Below, in pieces: positions 1 to 7,300 of a stretch of DNA of 7,665 nucleotides (its first letter is position 1; each line of letters begins with the position of its first letter). The stretch is taken from contig CAZJXA010000162.1 in NCBI GenBank assembly GCA_964549785.1, positions 1 to 7,665 of the forward strand. The letters are read 5' to 3'. The notes under the pieces were generated by a model, which did no database searches, was not told the origin of the DNA, and saw only the letters and a list, made by a program, of their open reading frames with translations. This DNA comes from JBEIUO01 sp964549785 (GTDB taxonomy: Bacteria > Planctomycetota > Phycisphaerae > Phycisphaerales > UBA1924). A program made the translations under genes and the position numbers.

Positions 1-1098
1 CGAAGTCCGAATCGCGAACTTGGAGGTAGTGAGCCCGCGCAACAGCTTCGGTATAGCCCAACCACGCGGCCGAAACGTGAGCCGGGAAGACCTCGGCGAG
101 TTCGTTGGCCCGCGAACTCCGAAGGTTTTGGAAGAGCCTCGGCCACGAGCCCACACCGGCCCGCTTGATGAACCGCTCGAACTGGGTGCGGAGGTTCACC
201 CCCGGCCGGCGGAGTTCGTTGAAGACGTACTCAGAGCCCACCGGCGCTGCCGCGAAGATCGCCATGAGGTATGGCTCGACTTCGGCGAAGAGAGGCACCA
301 CGCGGTACTCACGCCCTTCCTTGCCGCTTGTCTTTGCGGCATGGATCACGATCCGTTTTTTGTCCCAATCGATATCACCCCAACGGATCGCGAAGTGCTC
401 GCTCGGGGTGCGAAGCCCACACCACCGCGCGAGCGCGATGAGTGCTTTCCATTCGGCCGACGTTGCCTCATAGATAACCTTTCCCACCACCTCCGCAGGG
501 ATGAACACCATCCGCTCCCGATTGGTTTGCCCGCCGGCTTTCAGTCCATCGAACGGGTTTTCGATGAGCATCTTCCACCGCACGCCCAACCGGAAGAAAG
601 CCCGGGCCGTCTTCACCCGCTTGGAGATCGTCGCTCCGGCGAGTTCATCATCCACAAGGCTTCGGCGAAACTTCTCGGCATCAAGGGAACCGATCGCCTT
701 GATGGGAGTTTCTTTGCCGAGGCATGTTTCGAGAGCCGAACGGGTTTGGAGGTAGACCACGCGGGTTTGTGGCCAACGGTCAAAGACTTGAACACCTCAT
801 CGAGCATCCCCCCCAGCGTGAGGGATGCTTGATCTTTGCGAGCACCGACAAGCCCGAGTTCTGTGAGTCGATCGCGGAGTGAATCAGAGAGCCCCGAGAG
901 CCACTTCGTGAGATCCGCTCCCGGCGCTTCATTCAGCGCCCGAACCCCGGCGAGTTCATCGAGCCGAGCGCAGAACCGCCGGCCCGTATCGATTGTCACC
1001 CTTCCGAGGTTCACTTTCCGCTTGTGGTTGTCGATCACAACCACCGCCGCCTTCAAGGTTATCTTTCCTCCGCCGCCGAGATCGATGAGATATGCCAT
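1..1098 (-). pseudogene. Tyrosine recombinase (phage-type integrase), frameshifted and cut by the left edge
   Basis: Site-specific recombinase expected to integrate and excise the element. The N-terminal part runs from ATG at 1098 in one frame (about 108 codons, SAM-like/core-binding region). Near 771-774 the homology moves to another minus-strand frame, which stays open to position 2. Restoring one base in the GGCC there joins residues ending SLTVG to PQTRVVYLQTR, as expected for a core-binding domain. The catalytic domain shows the first Arg in GLRTPSE, a Lys in AAKTSGKEGR, the second Arg in QNLRSSR and the nucleophilic Tyr in HYLQV (codon at 26-28). About 365 residues are visible and only the extreme C-terminus is missing. 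The usual box II His is Gln, and the His of the usual LGH motif is Tyr. As written the two pieces would be roughly 613-1098 and 1-796. An AAGGA Shine-Dalgarno lies 6 bases before the ATG. It is the last gene of the leftward module, 126 bp after the ATPase. The family assignment is firm; whether the frameshift is biological or a sequencing error is open. Confidence 0.88.
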
Positions 1099-1104
1099 GA
1101 TGAA

Positions 1105-1109
1105 TCCTT
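1105..1109 (-). promoter_or_regulatory. Ribosome binding site of the recombinase
   Basis: AAGGA on the minus strand, 6 bases upstream of the ATG at 1098, supports that start. The spacer TTCATC is identical to the spacer in front of the HTH gene at 2723, so both initiation regions read GG(A)TTCATCATG. Confidence 0.6.
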
Positions 1110-1168
1110 AGTCCTATCTGCCACACCGCGCCACTGTGAGACACAAAGAATCTTCAACCATTCCGACC

Positions 1169-1211
1169 ACCCCCCAGAGTGCCAGAGTGCCGAGGGGGGT
1201 AGGGTCGGCAC
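1169..1211. repeat. Tandem octamer and two overlapping inverted repeats between ATPase and recombinase
   Basis: AGAGTGCC occurs twice in tandem (1176-1183 and 1184-1191). ACCCCCC at 1169-1175 can pair with GGGGGGT at 1194-1200, enclosing the tandem repeat. GTGCCGA at 1187-1193 can pair with TCGGCAC at 1205-1211. The two stems overlap on 1187-1200, so they exclude each other. The interval lies just after the ATPase stop and before the recombinase. No T-run follows either stem, so a classical intrinsic terminator is not supported. A mild attenuator, an mRNA-processing hairpin or simple low-complexity sequence are all possible. Confidence 0.45.
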
Positions 1212-1224
1212 CCTGACCACCCGT

Positions 1225-2275
1225 TCAAGTTCGGCCGCGCTCAAACGCCGGCGGAATCTCGATGAGCACCCACTCCCAACCGATGCGGGTTTGACGAACC
1301 TCAATCTCGGGAAGGTTGCCTCGGGCCCGCTTCACCGTCCGCCAAGCGTGCCGATCTCGCTTGGCCCTCGCCATAAGTTCCGCCGAAGCGACGGGCCCGG
1401 ATGAGAGTTCCTTCCGAAGCCAGTCCTCCGCCTTTTCGACCTTGCCCGACCCATCGGGCTCGGCGAGATACTCATCGGCCGTGATATCGACCCGCCCTGG
1501 CTCCCAAACGATCCGAGGATGCCCACCATCATCGACCACGCGGTAGGCAAGCCCGCCGGCATCCTTGCAGAGATTCATCTTGGCGCGAAGGAAGAGCCGC
1601 CGGTCTTCATCATCGCGGTCTTCGACCACCCACCATGCCGCACACGCCGCCGCCACCATCGCGAGGGAGCCCGCGATCCGATGCATGGCCCGAGGGTTGC
1701 CTCCGCCCTTATTCGGGTGCGCGATCGCAACCACCGCCGCCCCCGTTTGCGCGGCCAGCATTTGCAGAGGCATGAGCGCACCCCGCACCGCAGAGGCATC
1801 GTTCCCATCGACCTTGCCCATAAATGCGGAGATCGGGTCGATCACCACAAGCGACGCGTTCACCTCTTCGACCTTCTTCCGAAGTGCATCAGAATGCTCA
1901 AGCGTGAAGATTCCCGGATTCGTCGCCCTCGGCATTTGGACCGCATCGACCGTGAACATGCCGGCGGGATCACCCCCGGCGATGCGAAAGCGCGGGGCCA
2001 CCGTCATCGCGAGATCGTCTTCAACCTGCACAAGCACCACGTTCGCAGTTTTCGCACGGCCCGCCGTCCGGCCACGGTGCACCGGTTGTCACCCGTGCCG
2101 CAATATCGAGCGAGAGCGTCGATTTCGAAGCCGAGGGATCGCCAGCGATGAGCGTGAAAGCGCCGGCGGGAATGCGGCCCGGCCACAGCCACCGCTGCGG
2201 GCGCTCGGTGACCGCATCGAGCCGGACGCCCACAACCTCCGGCCGGTTCAAGCGCCACCCCCACCCAAAAGCCAC
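1225..2275 (-). pseudogene. RepA/RecA-like AAA family ATPase, one apparent frameshift
   Basis: P-loop ATPase of the RepA/DnaB-like RecA-fold group found in phages, satellites and integrated elements, where it drives replication or mobilisation. The first frame starts at GTG 2275 and holds RWLWPGRIPAGAFTLIAGDP and the P-loop GDPSASKS (residues 45-52), then stops at 2021. The rest lies in the frame open from 2088 to 1225: NVVLVQVEDD, the Walker B strand LVVIDP (about residue 146), VVAIAHPNK (sensor-like, about 186) and a C-terminal winged-helix-like stretch (about 282-340). Removing one A from the AAAA run (plus-strand T at 2049-2052), or one C nearby, joins the frames as PWPDGGPCE-TANVVLV and gives about 349 residues, a usual length. 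The P-loop has Ser where the Gly before Lys is normally found. The start overlaps the upstream small gene by 28 bases, suggesting coupling. No strong Shine-Dalgarno is seen, so a nearby start (for example TTG a few codons later) is possible. Confidence 0.85.
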
Positions 2276-2526
2276 TTGATGTTTTCGCCGATCGCCGCTT
2301 CTCGCCGGACGTGCTCGCGCTCGAACGCCGCCGCCGTTGCGAAGTCCCCGCGAGAGGCCGCCGCAAAGCCATTTGGGCGGAGATCGGCCGTGAGTGTCCC
2401 ATCCATTTCCCGTCGCAGGTGCTCGCCGAGTGATACACTTTGACGTTCAAACTCTTTTCCCCGCGTGCTTGCCGGCCTCGGGGGATTTTCTTCGTACAAG
2501 TGCTCAATGTTTCGGAAGAAATTCAA
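2248..2526 (-). CDS. Small protein of unknown function between the HTH gene and the ATPase
   Basis: A 92-residue, charged protein with no transmembrane segment or signal peptide. I do not recognise a family. The C-terminal half (roughly 55-85, from GFAAASRGDFATAAAF to GENIKWLL) looks helical with alternating Ala, Arg and Glu. The best start is TTG at 2526, which overlaps the TGA of the HTH gene in the sequence TTGA, a usual coupling arrangement. No in-frame ATG occurs before residue 41. Its end overlaps the GTG start of the ATPase by 28 bases, so it sits tightly inside the leftward operon and is probably co-translated with its neighbours. It could be an accessory factor of the ATPase; nothing in the sequence proves this. 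Coding status is supported by position and lack of stops rather than by homology. Confidence 0.55.
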   Translation of the reverse strand: MNFFRNIEHLYEENPPRPASTRGKEFERQSVSLGEHLRREMDGTLTADLRPNGFAAASRGDFATAAAFEREHVRREAAIGENIKWLLGGGGA

Positions 2527-2723
2527 TCGTTCGGCCCAGCCTTCTCGGTCTTTGCAGAACGAGCCGGAGCCTTCGCAACGAACTCCGCGAGATCCTCTTC
2601 CTTGATGCGAGTCGAGCCGCCGATCTTGACCGCCCGGAGCATCCCGCTCTCAATCCAGCGATGGACCGACCGGTCCGACACGCCCGTGTTGTGTGCCACT
2701 TCCGCAATCTTCAACAATCGCAT
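2523..2723 (-). CDS. AlpA/excisionase-like helix-turn-helix DNA-binding protein
   Basis: A 66-residue DNA-binding protein of the MerR-like winged-helix type used as excisionase or AlpA-like regulator in integrated elements. The HTH spans about residues 5-28 (KIAEVAHNTGVSDRSVHRWI), followed by the wing GGSTRI and the helix KEEDLAEFV, the usual order in the excisionase family. The ATG at 2723 is chosen because an AGGAGG sequence sits 6 bases before it. The open frame extends to 2771, but those 16 extra residues overlap the ribosome binding site and do not look like the family. It is first in the leftward module ending in the recombinase. It probably binds repeats such as those at 2827-2869 to regulate this operon or to bend DNA during excision; that target is an inference. 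The tail after the wing helix is short and basic. Confidence 0.85.
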   Translation of the reverse strand: MRLLKIAEVAHNTGVSDRSVHRWIESGMLRAVKIGGSTRIKEEDLAEFVAKAPARSAKTEKAGPND

Positions 2724-2729
2724 GATGAA

Positions 2730-2735
2730 CCTCCT
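2730..2735 (-). promoter_or_regulatory. Strong Shine-Dalgarno of the HTH gene
   Basis: AGGAGG on the minus strand, 6 bases before the ATG at 2723. It decides the start of the HTH protein against the longer frame from 2771. Confidence 0.75.
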
Positions 2736-2749
2736 GCTGTCTATGTAGG

Positions 2750-2764
2750 ACGCGAACGTCGCGT
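2750..2764. repeat. 15-bp inverted repeat in the leader of the HTH gene
   Basis: ACGCGA and TCGCGT are 6-bp arms separated by ACG. It lies 26 bp upstream of the HTH start codon and overlaps a weak promoter-like pair on the minus strand (GCGACA, 16 bp, TACATA). It may be an operator or a small hairpin in the leader. Confidence 0.4.
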
Positions 2765-2826
2765 GTCGCACGATGGCGCCGGAGAGTGAAGGATCACGCC
2801 CTTGCCAGGATTAAGTCGACGTCTCC

Positions 2827-2869
2827 AAGTTGTGATTCAGAAGTGATCCGGATCACAACTTGTGATTCG
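2827..2869. promoter_or_regulatory. Nested palindromes and direct repeats: probable operator region
   Basis: GTGATCCGGATCAC at 2843-2856 is a perfect 14-bp palindrome. AAGTTGTGAT at 2827-2836 and ATCACAACTT at 2852-2861 form a 10-bp inverted repeat around a 15-base centre. TTGTGATTC occurs at 2830-2838 and 2860-2868, exactly 30 bp apart (about three helical turns). All variants share the core TGTGAT/GTGATC, as expected for several half-sites of one dimeric repressor. The site is about 105 bp upstream of the HTH gene and contains the stop codon of the unknown gene (2853-2855). An operator for the leftward operon is the best guess; an excisionase-binding or origin-like cluster is possible. There is no T-run, so it is not a typical terminator. 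Confidence 0.6.
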
Positions 2870-3860
2870 ATTGTGTCACTAGTGGAGGAGGGTGAATGAG
2901 TTCGCGAAGTGCAACTCCGATCTGCTTTCCCCATCGAAACACGCCCGTTTCAGCGGCCGCTGCCAAGTCGCGGATCTCGGCGTTCGTGAATCGTTGAAAC
3001 GACCCGGCCCCGCCCCTCGCTCGGGCCTTCACTCCGGCCGCTTTGCGAATATTGTCGAACGCGGAAGGACTCCAGTCTGGTCGGTCGATCGCAATCCGAA
3101 CCGCGTCAATTAGCTCTTTTCTCGTGTAACCGCTCACCTTTGGAGGCGTCGGCGCCTCCTTGCTGGCAGCGGGCATTTGCGTCAAAATCTTGCGTGCAAT
3201 TTCTGCCGCGACGGCCTCAGTCACGGGCGTTACCGGTCTTGCCGCGGTTCCCTTCTTCCATGCCGCAGCTCGCAGTGAGGAAAGGGCGGACTTCCACTCC
3301 GGTGGCGCCGATACTTTGTCCCATTGATTGGCTTCTCCGTTCGCCGTTTCGTGCGCCCAGTCGTCCTCACTTGGAAACGAAGCTGCTAGTAGATTGATCG
3401 CCCTTCGTACGAGTACCACGGGGTCCCCCTGTGCGAGCCCTTGCACAATGCGCAACTCGTCGGCGGCCCTCTCGACCAATTCGCGGCAGCGTTTGACGTG
3501 ACCACGGAAGTTGGTGACCGCTCGAAAGGTCTCGTCGAACGCTCTGCCCCACCTGTTTAGGAAGATCGCACCCTGCGACTTCAGTCGGTCCGAAACGCCG
3601 TCTGAGCCATCCCAATCCAGCCAAGCCCTTCTTTCCTCCGTGGAGGAGTTCCGTCCTCGACCTGGAAGTCCAGATTTGGGGGGCTTCCAACGGAACGCCT
3701 TCCGGAATTCTGGCCCAGCACCACCTCGGAAGCAGCTTTCCAATTCTGACAACGCTTCCGCGTACCGGCTCGCTTTTGCCTCGAGGCAAGCCATCTCTTT
3801 GAAGAGCGGCACGAGTATGGGGTACGCTGCGTTCTTTGCGGACAAGGTCTCTCCGTCCAT
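2853..3860 (-). CDS. Unknown protein with a possible DNA-binding C-terminus
   Basis: About 335 residues, no signal peptide or membrane segment; I do not recognise a named family. The N-terminal third (from MDGETLSAKNAAYPI) has a helical stretch with EAKASRYAEALSELE. The middle contains Trp-rich segments (RRAWLDWDG, NRWGRAFDET) and helices such as RCRELVERAADELRI. After a Pro/Ala linker (about 225-245), the C-terminal 80 residues read YTRKELIDAV, SPSAFDNIRKAAGV, a Gly/Arg-rich turn and RFTNAEIRDL, an order that suggests a helix-turn-helix with a wing. Start: the frame is open to 4178, but the upstream 100 residues look non-coding (Pro, Arg, Ser, Trp, Gly rich, no structure). ATG at 3860 or 3872 fits best; no strong Shine-Dalgarno is seen at either. 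The stop lies inside the repeat cluster at 2827-2869. It is transcribed toward the HTH gene, 129 bp away, and could be an element-encoded regulator or cargo. Confidence 0.6.
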   Translation of the reverse strand: MDGETLSAKNAAYPILVPLFKEMACLEAKASRYAEALSELESCFRGGAGPEFRKAFRWKPPKSGLPGRGRNSSTEERRAWLDWDGSDGVSDRLKSQGAIFLNRWGRAFDETFRAVTNFRGHVKRCRELVERAADELRIVQGLAQGDPVVLVRRAINLLAASFPSEDDWAHETANGEANQWDKVSAPPEWKSALSSLRAAAWKKGTAARPVTPVTEAVAAEIARKILTQMPAASKEAPTPPKVSGYTRKELIDAVRIAIDRPDWSPSAFDNIRKAAGVKARARGGAGSFQRFTNAEIRDLAAAAETGVFRWGKQIGVALRELIHPPPLVTQSNHKL

Positions 3861-3872
3861 GAGGCCATCCAT

Positions 3873-4312
3873 CCTAGGGCCGGGCGTGCCCGGTCTCGAA
3901 GCGACTGGACTCCGGGATGCCTGCCAGACCCAATCATCGGGGTTCAACCCCCATGCCCAACCTGAGATGTCGCTCGCCGTCTGCCCAAAGTATGTCCTGT
4001 CGTGCGCCGCCGGCGACGGATTTCCGGGCCAACGCGAGAATCGGGCGAGATTTCGAGGGGCAACCGGGCGGCGTTCGAGGCCATTGCTCCTAACGAAAGG
4101 CCCCACCGCCTGCCAGTTCCGGACGCTCCCAAGGCATTGAGCCAGCAGCCAAACCTCGCAGACTGAGAAACTGCCCACCTCGCCCCCGAAATGGCTTCGC
4201 TCACTGACAGCGCCATGTCAGCCAGGGACTCGCTGGCAATCGCACCATACCGCGCCCCACGATATCATCGGCCGAACATGGCCGTCCTCCGAGACTCCGC
4301 TCGGTTGGCCGC
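3873..4312. other. Apparent non-coding interval between divergent genes
   Basis: This 440-bp stretch separates the leftward unknown gene from the rightward helicase and must hold the promoters of both. I see no convincing sigma-70 -35/-10 pair, no tRNA gene, and no transposon ends. Frames here are open on both strands, but their products have no recognisable domain and skewed composition. In the helicase frame a TGA at 4205-4207 is the nearest upstream stop, and no ATG, GTG or TTG codon occurs in frame between it and 4313. If the element ends on this side of the helicase, its attachment site would be expected here; no duplicate sequence can be tested inside the window. Confidence 0.5.
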
Positions 4313-7300
4313 ATGAGGAGTTTCACGCTGCCCGAATTCCCTATCAAACCCGGGTCCATCGTCTCCGGTCCGGTCTTGCCCGAGCCCGTCCGGGTTCTGG
4401 CCGTCACCCCCATGGGAACGTCCATCTGTATTTTCGGCAAGGGGTTGCGCACCGGTTTGGCCCATACTCCCGTGCTCAGCCAGGCCCAGTTGGCTGAACT
4501 CACCATTTCGGCGGATCAGGAACCCCTCGATGGCAACGCCTCGCTCTTCCGCCTGGGCGTCGAGGCACTCCGGCTGGGCTTGGCGTATGGGTACGACCCC
4601 TACTTCGCCCTCTCCATCGCCCGGGTAGACCCCCTCCCACATCAACTTGAAGCGGTGTACGAGTACTTCCTGAAGCTTCCCCGGATTCGCTTCCTCCTCG
4701 CTGACGACCCCGGCGCCGGCAAGACGGTGATGGCCGGCCTGCTCCTGAAGGAATTGAAGGCCCGCGGCCTCGTGAAGCGGGCTTTGATCGTCACGCCCGC
4801 CAACCTCACCTTTCAGTGGCAGCGGGAGCTCAAGGAGAAGTTCCGCGAGAACTTCGATGTCATCAACAGCGACGTTCTCCGGTCCAACTACGGCCAGAAT
4901 CCGTGGCAGGACCGAAACCAGCTCATAACGTCTATCTCCTGGGTCTCCAGAATCGAAGACGCCCGCGAAAGCCTGCTCCGGAGCCGCTGGGACATCGTGA
5001 TCGTCGATGAGGCCCACAAGATGGCCGCGTATGCCGAGGACCGCAAGACCCTCGCCTTCCGCCTGGGCGAGTCGCTCTCGGGCATGACCGACCATTTATT
5101 GCTTATGACCGCGACCCCGCACAAGGGCGACCCCGACAACTTCTGCCTGTTCCTCTCTCTGCTCGACAAAGACGTCTATGGCAACATCGAGAGCCTCGAA
5201 CAGGCCATGCGGCAGAACGAGGCCCCGTTCTACCTCCGCCGCATCAAGGAAGCCCTCGTCACCTTTCCCGATCCTGTTACGGGCAAGGTCCGCCGGCTCT
5301 TCACCAAGCGAGAGGTCAAAACCGCCGACTTCCAACTCGACGGCGAGGAGCTCGACTTCTACGATGCGCTCACCCGGTACGTCGAAGACCAGTCGATTCT
5401 TGCCTCCGCCGAAGACAGCGCCCGGGGCCGGGCCGTGGGCTTCACCATGGCGATGCTCCAGCGTCGAATGGCCTCCACCATCTACGCCGTCCGCCGCAGC
5501 CTCGAACGCATGCGCGACCGCCGCGAGAAGATCCTCGAAGACCCGATCGCCCACCGCAAGGAACAGATCGAGCGGAAGCTGCCCGAAGACTTCGACGACC
5601 TGACCGAAGACGAGCAGCAAGAGATCATCACCGAACTCGAAGGCTTTGTCGCCAATGTTGATCCGGCCGCACTTCGCGACGAAATCGCCAAGTTGACGAA
5701 CCTTTGCGCCCAGGCCATGCAACTCGAACGCCGACAGGTTGAGACCAAGCTGACGAAGCTCCGCAGCCTGCTGACTGACAACGGCTTCTTCGCGGATCAC
5801 TCCAAGAAACTTCTGATCTTCACCGAGCACAAAGACTCGCTCGACTTCCTCGCCGGCGATGGCCGCGACGGACGCCCCTTGGGCAAACTCCGCGAGTGGG
5901 GCCTCACCGTCACCGTGATTCATGGCGGTATGAAGATCGGCGACCGCGACACTCCCGGCTCCCGCATCTGCGCCGAACGCGAGTTCCGCGAGTCGTGTCA
6001 GATTCTCGTCGCCACCGAAGCCGCCGGCGAGGGCATCAACCTCCAGTTCTGCTCGCAGATGGTCAACTACGACATCCCGTGGAACCCTGTCCGGCTCGAA
6101 CAGCGGATCGGCCGCATCCACCGCTACGGCCAAGAGAAGCCCTGCCTCATCTTCAACTTTGTCGCCACCAACACCAACGAAGGCCGCGTGCTGGCCAAAC
6201 TCCAGATGCGGCTCGCCGAGATCCAGAAGGAACTCGGGACCGATCAGGTCTTCGATGTCGTCGGCGAGATCCTCCCCGGCCGCGAGATCGAGAAACTCTT
6301 CCGCGACATGTACAGCCGGCGACTCGATGTGAACCAGGTCGAGGAACGCATCGTGGAGCGGGTCGATAGCGAACGGTTCCGGGCCATCACCGAATCGGCC
6401 CTCGAAGGGCTCGCCAAGAAAGAACTCAACCTCTCCGCCATCGTCGGTCGCTCGGTCGAGGCCAAAGAGCGTCGCCTTGTGCCCGAGGCCATCGAGAACT
6501 TCTTTACCGAAGCCAGCCCCATCGTCGGCATCAACACCAAACCCACCGCCGAGGCCGCCCGAACCTACCGCATCGGCCGCACGCCGCGCCACCTGCTCCC
6601 AATCGGCGACCGGCTCGAACCCCGCTTTGGTCGCCTCGGGCGCGAATACCACAAGATCTGCTTCGACAAGGCGCACCTCGTTCAAGAACCGACGCTGGAG
6701 TGGGTCACACCCGGTCACCCGCTCTTTGAGGTCGTCCGCGAGTCCGTCTCCGAATCCGCGGCTGCCGCGCTCCGCAGCGGCGCAGTCTTCCATTCGCTCA
6801 AGCACAGCGGCGAGCTTGTGCTCGATGTCTTTGCCGCTTCCATCAAAGACGGCCGGGGCAATACGCTGCACCGCCGGCTGTTCGTGGTCGAAACCGCGGC
6901 GGATGGAACCCAATCGGTTCGCCAGCCGACGATCTTCCTCGACATCACGCCCGCAGCGCAGGCAGGCTCCAAGCCCTCCACTCAGCAAGTCGGCATGGCC
7001 TTGCCCGACCGCCAAGCCGTCGAGATCTTCCTTATTCAAGATGCTCTCAACCCGTGGCTTGGCGAGTTGCAGGCCGAACGCACCAAGGAGGTCGGCAAGG
7101 TCGCCGCGCACGTCGAGATCAGCCTGAAGGCGCTTCTGAACACCGAGAACCTGAACCTGGCCGACCTGCTCGAACGACAACTGAACGGCCAGACGATCCA
7201 AGGCATCGAAGGCCGAATCTCGATGTCGGAGCAGCACCTCGACGACCTGAATAACCGGCTGGAGAGCCGGCGGCGCGAACTCGACATGGAACGGCACGCG

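Noticed and set aside
20..832. A 270-codon plus-strand frame opposite the integrase
   Set aside because: Rich in Arg, Pro and His with no domain; it lies antisense to the integrase catalytic domain.
1519..2443. Long plus-strand frames opposite the ATPase
   Set aside because: Arg/His/Ser/Pro-rich products without domains, antisense to the P-loop and Walker B regions.
2827..2861. Intrinsic terminator of the unknown leftward gene
   Set aside because: The stem is only 10 bp with a 15-base loop, modest GC and no T-run on the minus strand; the direct repeats and perfect palindrome fit an operator better.
3873..4178. An N-terminal extension of the unknown leftward gene up to 4178
   Set aside because: Open, but the composition (Pro, Arg, Trp, Gly, Ser) and the absence of a ribosome binding site or predicted structure suggest non-coding sequence. 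A true start at 4178 cannot be fully excluded.
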